This document shows, piece after piece, positions 7,265-15,389 of a DNA stretch of 25,783 nt. Source of the DNA: JAGWGI01 sp050749785 (GTDB lineage Archaea > Micrarchaeota > Micrarchaeia > Micrarchaeales > CABMGC01); contig JBOGSA010000004.1 in the NCBI GenBank assembly GCA_050749785.1, positions 1-25,783 on the forward strand, read 5' to 3'. How positions within the stretch are numbered: the stretch's first letter is position 1; each line of letters starts with the position of its first letter. The translations under genes and the position numbers were made by a program. Under the pieces are notes generated by a model, which saw nothing but the letters and a program-made list of their open reading frames with translations, made no database searches and was not told the DNA's origin.

Positions 7265-9652
7265 ATGGCAAAACTACAAATACCCAAGCCGACAGCCAGA
7301 AAACTTGCGATTGTAGCCGTGCCGATAGTTGTCATAGCGCTGATAGTGCTTGGCATCGTCTTTTACACGCAGAGCGTTCTTGCCGCAGCAACTAGCGGTG
7401 CGCCAATCCAAGCTGCGGGGGCATTGCAACTAAGCGCCTCTGTATTGCAGAGCGGAACTGCCACATACAACAACGCACAACAGATAGTGCCTTACGTAGT
7501 GGCGAATGTGAGCTTCAAGAATGCAACAGGTTTCCAGCTGCTTTTCAATGTGTACGCGAAGAATCCTCTTCCAAATATTTACTACCTAAACACAACTGAT
7601 TATTGTTATCAATGCTACAGCGACGGCGCGCTCTTTGCCAACCTCAGCGCTTATTTGAAGAGGTATGGAGTGTTATATTTCAGCACACTCACTTACATCA
7701 ATCCTTCAAGGCTTGCAAGCCTTCCGAAGGACTCAATAATTGTGGTGCCTTCAGGCCTCATTCCAGTATATCTTGTTCCTGGCTCAGCTTTCCAACTAAA
7801 TGGGACAGCAGACCTACTTACACTCATGAACAACAACGATACGATAATATATTTGGGAGAGAACTTCAGCAGAAGCTCAGGGCCTTCGGGCGTAATCTTC
7901 TCCACATCTGCTTCCGCTCTGAAATCTCTTTCCAATGCTGGTCTTGGAACAGGGCCTTTTTCCGAGACAAACATAGTCAATTACGGATTCTACTTCAACA
8001 AACCTACATTCGGATTCACCGAGGGACCGTATGCTGGCTTTGCGCAGGCTGCAGATTCCGGGAACGGAACTGTGGTCACTTTCTCAAACACGCAGGCACT
8101 CGGATGGAAAAATAACAGCGCTGTTGCGCAGGACATAGCAAGAGTTATCTCATCCCACTTCTGGATAGGGATACTTGCTAGCGGTTCTTACTCCAATAGC
8201 TATTCATACGGAAGCGGGACTCTGGGTGTACCTGCATTTTCTTCACTCATAAACGACACACAGAATGTGGGCAAGATAATAAACTCGTCATATCCGTTGG
8301 TGACTGCGATACTTACAAATTCGAGCAGCTTTTTGGAGAAGCAAATACCTGTAAAGATCCCTTACATATCAAATGGGAGCATTGGGATCCAGCCATATGT
8401 CGGCCAGACGCAGAAAGTGCAAATCAGTGTATCGCTAAACACCAATTCACAGCAGCCGCAGCTTGTGGTTCCCCACATAGACTTATACACAAAGAACATG
8501 AGTTACGTGAGCACGATATCGCTCCAATTCTTCAACACCACCTCTAACACCAATGTCTTCTATTACCATTCGTTCACTTTGCCAAGCGGAACCTACATCG
8601 CAGTTCTGAGGAATTTCTTCGATCACAACTACTCTAGGGCGATAATCAATGTGACGGGAGTAACTCTCACTCCGCAGAGCCTTAATTTCAAGAATGGCAC
8701 CTTCAGTTTTACTGCTAGCAGCAACAACGTAGCGGTATCGAACGCAAGCTATTCAATTGACCTTAACGGCGCATACGGCGTGAGCGGAGAGGCAAATGGA
8801 GGAGTGATAACTTATTCGCTGCCCAAGGACACAGTGATAGGATATGGAACCGAGAACTTCAACCTCTACATGTTCGGAAGCAAGTACACATACACCACAT
8901 CAAACGTCCAGCAAGTGCTCAACATACCGACGATATACATAGAGCTCGGAATAGTCATAGTAGCGATCCTCATACTCAACCTAATTGTCAAGCCGCAGAA
9001 CAGGGACGAATACTACGTAGACGTTCCGGAGTTCCAGCAGGCAAAGAAGGTGAATGTCAAGGTGAACAAGAGCGAGGTGCTCAACGTTTTTGACAAGGTA
9101 AACTTCCTCTACCACTGGAAGTACATGCCGCTTACACTTGATGAGATAAAGAGCGGCATAGGCAACAACATAAGGTACAACAACATCCCGGTGTCGATAA
9201 CAGTGCAGAACGTGGCGCTGATAATGAGCAAGCTTGAGATGTATGGGGATGTGGTTTCATCAGGAGGCTACTATGCGCCAAAGAGATGGATGAATGAATC
9301 GGGATTTGATGTGGAGTATCTGTCGGTCTTCAGGAGGATGCGCGACTATTCCGTCGGCCACGCAATCTTGTTCACAGATGTCGGCGCAAGCGAAGCTGCT
9401 GATATAACACTTAGCAAGAGCGGGGCGCAGACGCACATTGTGATATACTCAAGCATAAGCGGGATGAGAAACATCGAGGTGATGCCGAACTTCAAAACGT
9501 ATGTGGTGTTTGCCGATGAGGAGAAGATGCTCGAATTCTCAGAGAAGCTTTACAAGTCCTACGGGAATCAAGCGGAGATGCTCAAAATAGGAATATCTTA
9601 CGGATACATAAGGCTGGTCGATGCAAGCAACCTTGACCAGATCGTGTTCTGA
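7265..9652 (+). CDS. Large membrane protein: big extracytoplasmic domain, cytoplasmic winged-helix region
   Basis: A 795-residue protein. A basic N-terminus is followed by a membrane helix at about 13-35 (LAIVAVPIVVIALIVLGIVF). About 515 residues rich in S, T, N, Y and G, with many N-x-S/T sequons, probably lie outside the cell. A second helix at about 556-577 (IELGIVIVAILILNLIV) returns the chain to the cytoplasm. The inside part has a winged-helix-like segment (about 610-685, with a YYAPKRW end) and then an alpha/beta domain (HAILFTDVG ... HIVIYSSISG) to the C-terminus. It is the last gene of the cluster and abuts top6B tail to tail with no bases between the stops. A surface receptor, adhesin or pilus-like component linked to an intracellular sensor is plausible. 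No family recognised. Confidence 0.8.
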   Translation: MAKLQIPKPTARKLAIVAVPIVVIALIVLGIVFYTQSVLAAATSGAPIQAAGALQLSASVLQSGTATYNNAQQIVPYVVANVSFKNATGFQLLFNVYAKNPLPNIYYLNTTDYCYQCYSDGALFANLSAYLKRYGVLYFSTLTYINPSRLASLPKDSIIVVPSGLIPVYLVPGSAFQLNGTADLLTLMNNNDTIIYLGENFSRSSGPSGVIFSTSASALKSLSNAGLGTGPFSETNIVNYGFYFNKPTFGFTEGPYAGFAQAADSGNGTVVTFSNTQALGWKNNSAVAQDIARVISSHFWIGILASGSYSNSYSYGSGTLGVPAFSSLINDTQNVGKIINSSYPLVTAILTNSSSFLEKQIPVKIPYISNGSIGIQPYVGQTQKVQISVSLNTNSQQPQLVVPHIDLYTKNMSYVSTISLQFFNTTSNTNVFYYHSFTLPSGTYIAVLRNFFDHNYSRAIINVTGVTLTPQSLNFKNGTFSFTASSNNVAVSNASYSIDLNGAYGVSGEANGGVITYSLPKDTVIGYGTENFNLYMFGSKYTYTTSNVQQVLNIPTIYIELGIVIVAILILNLIVKPQNRDEYYVDVPEFQQAKKVNVKVNKSEVLNVFDKVNFLYHWKYMPLTLDEIKSGIGNNIRYNNIPVSITVQNVALIMSKLEMYGDVVSSGGYYAPKRWMNESGFDVEYLSVFRRMRDYSVGHAILFTDVGASEAADITLSKSGAQTHIVIYSSISGMRNIEVMPNFKTYVVFADEEKMLEFSEKLYKSYGNQAEMLKIGISYGYIRLVDASNLDQIVF

Positions 9653-11248
9653 TTATTTCGCTTCTTCCTTGAGCTGCTCAGCCTCTTCTTCAAAGAGCTT
9701 CTTGTACCTTTTTTCTATGAGTGACTTTAGCGACTCCTCTATTGTCTCGCTCTTAGCCCCGGTTAGTTCGCCCAGATCGCTTGATAGCTGGCTGACATAT
9801 CTCATTATCGTCTTGTACTTTGTCTCCTGGGTGGTCCTCTGCTTAACTCCGCTTAGGTATCGCTGCAGGATCCTGAGCGCGTCCATGACCGATAGTCTTA
9901 CTTCCTCGATTATCTCATCCTCCTGCGCAACAGATTGCTTCCCGACTCCCGCGTACGGGATGTAGACTGATGAAACGCTCACAAGTATGCTTATCGGGCT
10001 GTTCTCAAAATCATCTATGTTGTATCTCTTCCACTGCAACCCGCGCACAGCCTCTGTTATCGCGCATGTTGCCCCATCGAAGAGAAGCGGCACCTTGTTT
10101 GCAAACCTAAGTATGCTGCCGCTCGATCCGCTCTCTGTCACCTTCCCGGAGTTGCCGCCGTAGGACACACCGACTTCTACAACGAATGGGATTCCGCCCC
10201 TGAAAGCCTTGGGTTTCCTCTCCACCACTGCCATGAAGTCAGGGTTGAGTATGTTCTTTATCGCGGCTTCGACCTGTTTCTCGCCGATAGTTGAAAGCGA
10301 GTCCATGTCTGGGGCTATCCACTTGATCTTCTTGAAAGTTGCAATGAGTTTCTCGGCCTCGTCCCATGTGAGCTCCCTTGGATCCTTGTCCATTGGAATA
10401 TCTGGGGCAAGCTCCTTGATCTCTGCCACCTTGTTCTGGGTCAGCCTGGAGAATGTGTCGACCAGAAATGATGAGAGTTTTCTTGATTCAGTCTTGTGCG
10501 CAAAGTCAAGCAGGTCGCTTGATTCAAGCCCTAGCGGGTGCGGCTGTATCTGCTTTGGCCTTTTCGGCATCTCATTTACCGATCGTGGAAACTTGAGATC
10601 AGCACCATCAGGGGCAAAAAGCGTTATGCTTATGTGTGGATTTGCAAGAGCAGTCCTCTTTAGGTACTCTGCAACGCCGTGGTCTCCGTTCTCGTACTTG
10701 ACTCCTCCAAATTCGGCCTCTATCATCAGCCCTTTGAATGAATCTTTTTCAAGATCAACGATGTTCTCCATCACCGGCTTGTTGTCCTTTATGCTTATTC
10801 CAAGATCGCACTCATACACTTCCTTTCCTGTTCCCGACTTGACGTGTATGTGCTTTCCCGTTGTTATCTGAGAAAAAAGAGTGCAGCCTGCAGCTCCGAT
10901 TCCCTGCTGGCCCCTCTGTTGCATATACCTATGAAACTTTGTTCCGGACAAAACGTTGGCAAGCGCCTTTCCGACCAGCTTCTTTGGTATCCCGGGTCCA
11001 TTATCTGTTACCTTGACTGTGCATCTCTCTTCACCGGTGCTCTTTATCTCGATCTTCACCTGTGGCAATACGCCTGCCTCCTCGCAGGCGTCAAGGGTGT
11101 TTGTAACATACTCATGCACAACTGTGGTAAGCGATCTCACCTTGCCTGCGAATCCGAGCATCTGCCTGTTCTTCCTGAAGAATTCGGATATGGAGTGCTC
11201 CTTGAACTCCTTGAATATCTCCTCTGCCCCTACCCTTTTATCTGCCAT
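9653..11248 (-). CDS. top6B: DNA topoisomerase VI subunit B
   Basis: A 531-residue protein of normal length for the ATPase subunit of type IIB topoisomerase, which with the cleaving subunit A relaxes and decatenates DNA. The GHKL (Bergerat) ATP site is complete: HEYVTNTLD at 46-54 (N box), DNGPGIP at 82-88 (G1) and QRGQQGIGAAG at 111-121 (G2). SGTKFHRY lies between them. A helix-two-turns-helix and transducer domain follow. Subunit A is not in the window; in many archaea the two are adjacent. Here the upstream neighbour, only 5 bases away, is the KH-protein gene, and these two are probably co-transcribed. Confidence 0.97.
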   Translation of the reverse strand: MADKRVGAEEIFKEFKEHSISEFFRKNRQMLGFAGKVRSLTTVVHEYVTNTLDACEEAGVLPQVKIEIKSTGEERCTVKVTDNGPGIPKKLVGKALANVLSGTKFHRYMQQRGQQGIGAAGCTLFSQITTGKHIHVKSGTGKEVYECDLGISIKDNKPVMENIVDLEKDSFKGLMIEAEFGGVKYENGDHGVAEYLKRTALANPHISITLFAPDGADLKFPRSVNEMPKRPKQIQPHPLGLESSDLLDFAHKTESRKLSSFLVDTFSRLTQNKVAEIKELAPDIPMDKDPRELTWDEAEKLIATFKKIKWIAPDMDSLSTIGEKQVEAAIKNILNPDFMAVVERKPKAFRGGIPFVVEVGVSYGGNSGKVTESGSSGSILRFANKVPLLFDGATCAITEAVRGLQWKRYNIDDFENSPISILVSVSSVYIPYAGVGKQSVAQEDEIIEEVRLSVMDALRILQRYLSGVKQRTTQETKYKTIMRYVSQLSSDLGELTGAKSETIEESLKSLIEKRYKKLFEEEAEQLKEEAK

Positions 11249-11253
11249 GCCCT

Positions 11254-11757
11254 CTACCTTATGCCTCGCCTTGCTTTCTCCATTACCCTGTACGCCTTTT
11301 TATGCGTTCCCCCTTCCAGGAGTATATTTATCGCAACGTTCGCCACCTTTATCTGTTCGATAGTGCCTATGAGGCTCACTGTATTCTCGTATATGCAAAG
11401 CTTTGCCCCGCTGACTGCCTCTATGTACTCCTTAGTCTTGCCGTTCTCGCCAATTATCCTTCCCTTGACACGCATGAGCTGGTCCTTGTTCCTAAACATC
11501 TCCTTGAGATTGATCGGAGTGAAGAAATATTCCTCAGAGAGAAGCGTATAAGCCTGGTTCATATCGAACCCGCGACCGAAGGCAGAGATTATGTTCTTGG
11601 CGTTGTACTCGTCGTAGGCATCGCCCTCGATCACCACCTGGTTCTCGTCCTCGATGTGGATCTTGCAATTGAGCCTTTTCGATATCGACTCTAGGGTCTT
11701 CTTGTCGAGAAGCTTCACGCGCTTTATTGGAATCAGAACCTGCTGCACACTAATCAT
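11254..11757 (-). CDS. KH-domain RNA-binding protein of the Dim2/Pno1 type
   Basis: A 167-residue protein with two KH-like units. The N-terminal one contains IHIEDENQVVIEGDAYDEYNAK; the C-terminal one carries the GxxG loop GRIIGENGKTKEYIE, followed by AVSGAKLCIYENTVSLIG. This is the archaeal counterpart of Pno1/Dim2, which binds near the 3' end of 16S rRNA during small-subunit assembly. Its length is slightly short for the family (about 170-190). It lies 5 bases upstream of top6B on the same strand. Confidence 0.88.
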   Translation of the reverse strand: MISVQQVLIPIKRVKLLDKKTLESISKRLNCKIHIEDENQVVIEGDAYDEYNAKNIISAFGRGFDMNQAYTLLSEEYFFTPINLKEMFRNKDQLMRVKGRIIGENGKTKEYIEAVSGAKLCIYENTVSLIGTIEQIKVANVAINILLEGGTHKKAYRVMEKARRGIR

Positions 11758-11841
11758 CTTACTTATACTTTGATTAGAGAAACTTATTTAGTAGGAACAG
11801 ATTAAGTTTCCCGCTTTTGGCCCTTGGTCCATGACTCTCAA

Positions 11842-12102
11842 TTAAATGGATTTTTTCTCTGTATCATTCGCTTCATGCTTGGATGTATCTATTCGTCTAA
11901 TCAGATCAGAGCGATATATGTCCAATAATGTATTTTCCGACCACTTTTCTAATCCTTTCTCAAGAAGCTTTACTGCCTCTTCGTATTTCCCAGACCCCTC
12001 TAACCTTATTGCTTTTTTTAGACATTCAGAGGGGCTCTTTAGGTCATCAGTATTTTTTTGAGGCTTAGATTTGAAACTATCAGATTCGTGTGCACATATC
12101 AT
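11842..12102 (-). CDS. Small TPR-like helical protein
   Basis: An 86-residue protein. The central part (about 27-62, ECLKKAIRLEGSGKYEEAVK then LLEKGLEKWSENTLLDIYR) fits one tetratricopeptide helix pair, and both ends are polar and charged. ATG at 12102 follows a TATA-like segment (minus strand ATTTAAAATAAAG, about 12126-12138) by roughly 30 nt. It has no membrane segment. A scaffold or binding role is all that can be inferred. Confidence 0.6.
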   Translation of the reverse strand: MICAHESDSFKSKPQKNTDDLKSPSECLKKAIRLEGSGKYEEAVKLLEKGLEKWSENTLLDIYRSDLIRRIDTSKHEANDTEKKSI

Positions 12103-12451
12103 GTTATCGCAATGTAATGCTACTTTATTTTAAATGTATTTATGTTTTTGGGCCTGCAAGAAGGTTACTCTTATCGTTCGCTGAGGAGAGTGCTTGTTCT
12201 ATTCTCAAATAAACCATATTCTTATTGGGTCGTTTCTGATATATACGGATTTGAAGAGTATAGCCAACTGTCAAACAAGAATCATGCAACAATCTTATCG
12301 GAAGAATCATGAACAGCAAAACTTCCAGTAAAATGCATTTGTCGTCGTATTTGTGTGTGGATTATGCGTTTGCATTCAAAAGCACGCTGCTATACAAGGC
12401 CCTAAATGGCGATACCTTTAAATATCTTAATGTTCACAAGCATTCAATTAT
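12103..12451. other. Divergent intergenic region, no confident gene
   Basis: The region between two divergent transcripts holds the TATA-like box of the 11842-12102 gene near 12126-12138 and that of the downstream regulator at 12417-12426. An ATG frame at 12309-12455 (48 codons) exists but runs through that promoter and has no recognisable content. I see nothing else. Confidence 0.4.
12417..12426 (+). promoter_or_regulatory. TATA box of the structured leader and regulator gene
   Basis: TTTAAATATC is centred about 27 nt before 12448-12452, so transcription would begin almost exactly where the leader's first stem begins. Confidence 0.55.
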
Positions 12452-12522
12452 GTGATTCCTTCGTGATTGTTTCACGAAGATAGGGTGCAGGAATCACGAC
12501 TTCCGACGGATTGTCGTCGGAA
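12452..12522 (+). promoter_or_regulatory. Structured 5' leader RNA with three helices
   Basis: GTGATTCC (12452-12459) pairs with GGAATCAC (12490-12497). It encloses a hairpin TTCGTGA/TCACGAA (12460-12466 with 12472-12478) and an unpaired 11-nt stretch, GATAGGGTGCA. A separate perfect hairpin follows: TTCCGACG (12501-12508) with CGTCGGAA (12515-12522), loop GATTGT. All arms are fully complementary. The region lies between promoter and start codon (12540), so it would be a leader of the regulator mRNA or a short RNA. I do not recognise a known riboswitch class. Confidence 0.55.
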
Positions 12523-12539
12523 AATGGGAGTGAAGCAAA

Positions 12540-13037
12540 ATGGCCAAAAACGCAAAGCAAATGGAGCAAGAAATCTTGGAGCTTAAGCGAGTCGTTGAGA
12601 GGCTTTCAAAAACTAATGTGGTAGAAGAGCCGGAGAGCGGAACCGGCGTTTCTACGCTCATAAAGTACATGCTTGAGGAGAGGGAGAGGACAAATAAGAT
12701 GCTCAGAGGGATAACCGAGAGGCTAAAGAGGCTCGAAGAGGATCTAACAGCAATGGAGAGCGTCGAGGAGCGAACGGATTTCCCTGTTGGCAATAGGGAA
12801 GTGCCGCTATCCGGACTTGATTCTAAAATACTTGAAATAGCCCAGTCTAAGGGCATGGTCTGCGCAGACGACATACAAAAAGAGATGAACTACAAGGGAA
12901 GAAATGCAGCGTGCGCAAGGCTCAACAGACTGCACCGTGGCGGCCTTCTGGACAGGTTCCAGCTAGGGCACAAGGTCTATTTCAAATTTGATGCTGGCAA
13001 GACGACCAATACACTCATTATTTCACCTCCACAGTGA
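12540..13037 (+). CDS. Coiled-coil winged-helix protein, probable DNA-binding regulator
   Basis: A 165-residue protein. The first 80 residues are coiled coil (EQEILELKRVVERL and MLRGITERLKRLEEDL). A winged-helix domain covers about 92-152: LDSKILEIAQSKG, then DDIQKEMNYKGRNAACARLN as the helix-turn-helix, then RLHRGGLLDRFQLGHKVYFK as wing. This suggests a dimeric transcription factor. ATG 12540 follows GGGAGTG at a distance typical of a ribosome-binding site, which fits a transcript with a leader. It is transcribed alone and ends in a strong hairpin. Confidence 0.75.
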   Translation: MAKNAKQMEQEILELKRVVERLSKTNVVEEPESGTGVSTLIKYMLEERERTNKMLRGITERLKRLEEDLTAMESVEERTDFPVGNREVPLSGLDSKILEIAQSKGMVCADDIQKEMNYKGRNAACARLNRLHRGGLLDRFQLGHKVYFKFDAGKTTNTLIISPPQ

Positions 13038-13049
13038 AGTGAGAACTTT

Positions 13050-13074
13050 GGCCTGCCTTCCCCCAAGGCAGGCC
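13050..13074 (+). terminator. Strong hairpin after the regulator gene
   Basis: GGCCTGCCTT (13050-13059) and AAGGCAGGCC (13065-13074) form a perfect 10-bp stem with a C5 loop, 13 bases after the stop. The following bases are pyrimidine-rich but not a clean U run, so it may act as an RNA stabiliser as well as a terminator. Confidence 0.6.
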
Positions 13075-13111
13075 TCCTACTTCTTAACTAATGGGTGTGT
13101 ATTTTGCTGGG

Positions 13112-13167
13112 ACCCGTTCGCGGGTTCTTATACGAACCCTAGCTAGCTTTCGGCACTTTAACGGGTT
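13112..13167 (+). other. Overlapping, mutually exclusive hairpins before the DHH gene
   Basis: ACCCG (13112-13116) can pair with CGGGT (13121-13125). GGGTTC (13122-13127) can pair instead with GAACCC (13134-13139). AACCC (13135-13139) can pair with GGGTT (13163-13167), which is followed by a T-rich tract. The 1:2, 2:3, 3:4 layout resembles an attenuator. The T-rich segment is also a fair TATA region for the gene at 13201, so this may lie upstream of that transcript. Confidence 0.35.
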
Positions 13168-13200
13168 TTTATTTTTATCATGCGATAGGATTTCGGTTTA

Positions 13201-14172
13201 ATGAAGAACATAGCCGTGCTATCGCACAACGCAGATATAGACGGGGTCGGTGCCGCATCGCTTCTAAAGATAAAATATAACATACCGAGCAACAGGCTCT
13301 TCTTCTCGGGTTATGCAAAGGAGGGGATATTATACGCGGAAGGCAAACTCAAAAAGTTCTACGGAAAGGATTTCGTGCTGTTCATAACCGATCTTAGCCT
13401 CAACGACCCCACGATTCTTGTCTGGATGTCCTTGATAAAAAGAATAAAGGCAAAGGGCGGCAAGGTATTCTGGTTTGATCACCATCCATGGAGCGAGAAA
13501 GCGATCAAGAAGGTTGCAAGCCTATGCGATGTTGCAATAGTGGGGGAGAACGCAAAATTCTGCGCCACTGAGATAACACAGCGCGAGATGCAGCTTGACA
13601 CGCCGTTCGTAAGAGAATTCTGCAAGGTTGTGCATTATTCTGATTTCAACATAAAGGCAGATACAGAAAGGCACCGGGAAATGGTAAAAGTGTATGCGCT
13701 CAGCATAACCACATGGACAAAATCCAAATCAAATGAGGCGATACAGAAAAAATTAAGGCACATAACCGAGGTCATAGCAAGCAGGCGCTTCACAGATTCT
13801 AGGATGACTACAGCATCGCGCAACTTCGAGAAGCTAAACAACATGAGAGTAGAGAAGATGCTCGCAAAGCTTACCTTGGTGGGTAGGAGCATTGCAGTGG
13901 GATATGCAACCGGCGTGCAGTCGACTTATGCGTGCGGCATGGTGATAAAGAAATCGGGTAGAGACATTGCGATAGTAATAGATCCAAAACAGGGGAAGGG
14001 GAGTATACGAAGTGTAAAATCTGATATTTCTGGATTAGCAAAATCGCTTAGTGGAGGAGGGCACCCACATGCATCCGGATTTGAAATAGATCTAAAGAAA
14101 TATCCATTAAATTCTGAGGCTGGAAGGACTAGGTTAATGGAAAAAATTTCAATGGAAGCTTCTAAGCTATAG
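13201..14172 (+). CDS. DHH-family phosphoesterase (RecJ/oligonuclease-like)
   Basis: A 323-residue protein with the full DHH-DHHA1 set: SHNADIDGVGAAS (8-20, metal-binding Asp 12 and 14), FITDLS (Asp 64), FDHHPW (DHH at 93-95), and the DHHA1 substrate motif GGGHPHASGF (about 284-293). Members are Mn-dependent and cut single-stranded DNA or short oligonucleotides; archaeal forms of this size include RecJ-like and nanoRNase-like proteins, and sequence alone does not choose. The 3' end overlaps the convergent aIF2 gamma gene by 11 bp. An AT-rich TATA-like segment at 13166-13174 suggests a leaderless transcript. Confidence 0.92.
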   Translation: MKNIAVLSHNADIDGVGAASLLKIKYNIPSNRLFFSGYAKEGILYAEGKLKKFYGKDFVLFITDLSLNDPTILVWMSLIKRIKAKGGKVFWFDHHPWSEKAIKKVASLCDVAIVGENAKFCATEITQREMQLDTPFVREFCKVVHYSDFNIKADTERHREMVKVYALSITTWTKSKSNEAIQKKLRHITEVIASRRFTDSRMTTASRNFEKLNNMRVEKMLAKLTLVGRSIAVGYATGVQSTYACGMVIKKSGRDIAIVIDPKQGKGSIRSVKSDISGLAKSLSGGGHPHASGFEIDLKKYPLNSEAGRTRLMEKISMEASKL

Positions 14173-15382
14173 TTCCGAATCCCGAAAGCCTCCATCTCTG
14201 CGCAAAGTTCCTTAGTATTGAGATCTTTGTGCTCTTGTCGGCGCAAATCGGCCTCTTGAGATCCACTTCCATCGTGCTCTTCTTCGCCACTTTTATGTAT
14301 CCCACTGTTGTTGCCGTTCCAACTCCTAGTATTATTGGCTCATCAGCCCTGAAAGCCTGTTTTGGAATGTCAGACCTATTCAATAAACTGTACTTTAGAG
14401 TTAACTTGTTCACAGACTCCGGAAGTTTGCCCACATGTCCTACCAGACTACCCACCAGACTATCAGTCTTTGTGAATGTTGGATCTATTGTAGTGCCAAC
14501 AGCAATGAGTCCTCCCGCCACAGCTTCCTTGAGCTGATCTGTTCCGGATGAGAGGCTTTCGATTGTTGTTATTATCGGTTCGTAAGTCTCCCTCTTTCCT
14601 TCCTTTGCAACATTTATTCCTGGTCTTATCTCGATCTCATCTCCGACCTTGAAGGTTCCCTTTACAATCGAACCTCCGACCACTCCGCCTATCAAATCTT
14701 TTATCGGGGTTCCTGGCTTGTTGACATCAAATGATCTTGCTATGTACATGGTTGGGTCCGATGTTGTATCATGCTTAGGTGGTTCTATCTTTGCAATCTG
14801 CTCTAGCACAGCGTCCACATTTATGTTCTTGTTCGCCATCACTGGCACAATCGGTACATTTTCTATGATGCTTCCTTTCAAGAAAGTCTTTATCTGGCTG
14901 TAGTGAATCTTCGCCTTCTCCTTTCCGACAATGTCAATCTTAGTCTGGACAACTACCGCCTTCTTTATTCCAAGAGTTGAAATCAGCATGAGGTGTTCTC
15001 TTGTCTGCGGCATCGGGCATGGTTCTGTCGCCGAAATAACAAGCATAACAGCATCGATTATATTTGATCCCGCAATCGCTGTCGCCATGAGGGTCTCGTG
15101 TCCGGGAGAGTCGAGCATTGATATTCTCCTGAATGGTTCAGGTTTCTTGCTCGAGTCCTCACACTTGTCACCGACTGTGTAGCATCCTGGTCCTTCGTTG
15201 CAGTCCGGGCATTTCTTTATGATCGCATCGGCGTATCCGAGCTTTATCGTCATGCTTCTCTTTAGCGATTCGCTGTGCCTATCTGTCCAAACCCCTGTGA
15301 TTGCCTTAGTGAGAGTGGTCTTGCCGTGGTCCACATGTCCCAGGGTCCCTATGTTAAACTCACTCTGCTTGAAATCTTGCAT
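14162..15382 (-). CDS. Translation initiation factor aIF2, gamma subunit
   Basis: A 406-residue GTPase that, with the alpha and beta subunits, carries initiator Met-tRNA to the small ribosomal subunit. G1 is GHVDHGKT (15-22). A zinc-knuckle insertion (CPDC ... GCYTVGDKC) follows the switch 1 region, G3 is DSPGHE, and two beta-barrel domains make up the C-terminal half, as usual for aIF2 gamma. The G4 guanine motif reads TKID where the family normally has NKxD; TKxD is known in some other GTPases, so function is likely kept. It is last in the cdc48-S6e run, 7 bases after rps6e, and its end overlaps the DHH gene. Confidence 0.95.
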   Translation of the reverse strand: MQDFKQSEFNIGTLGHVDHGKTTLTKAITGVWTDRHSESLKRSMTIKLGYADAIIKKCPDCNEGPGCYTVGDKCEDSSKKPEPFRRISMLDSPGHETLMATAIAGSNIIDAVMLVISATEPCPMPQTREHLMLISTLGIKKAVVVQTKIDIVGKEKAKIHYSQIKTFLKGSIIENVPIVPVMANKNINVDAVLEQIAKIEPPKHDTTSDPTMYIARSFDVNKPGTPIKDLIGGVVGGSIVKGTFKVGDEIEIRPGINVAKEGKRETYEPIITTIESLSSGTDQLKEAVAGGLIAVGTTIDPTFTKTDSLVGSLVGHVGKLPESVNKLTLKYSLLNRSDIPKQAFRADEPIILGVGTATTVGYIKVAKKSTMEVDLKRPICADKSTKISILRNFAQRWRLSGFGTIA

Positions 15383-15389
15383 TAGCTAA

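Noticed and set aside
10209..10871. 220-codon plus-strand frame
   Set aside because: Antisense to top6B and serine-rich, as expected from the opposite strand.
12309..12455. 48-codon frame before the structured leader
   Set aside because: It runs across the TATA box at 12417-12426, shows no recognisable motif, and its end overlaps the first stem.
13112..13167. Possible tRNA fragment because of the GGTTC-like segments
   Set aside because: The pairings are simple hairpins with no acceptor or anticodon arms.
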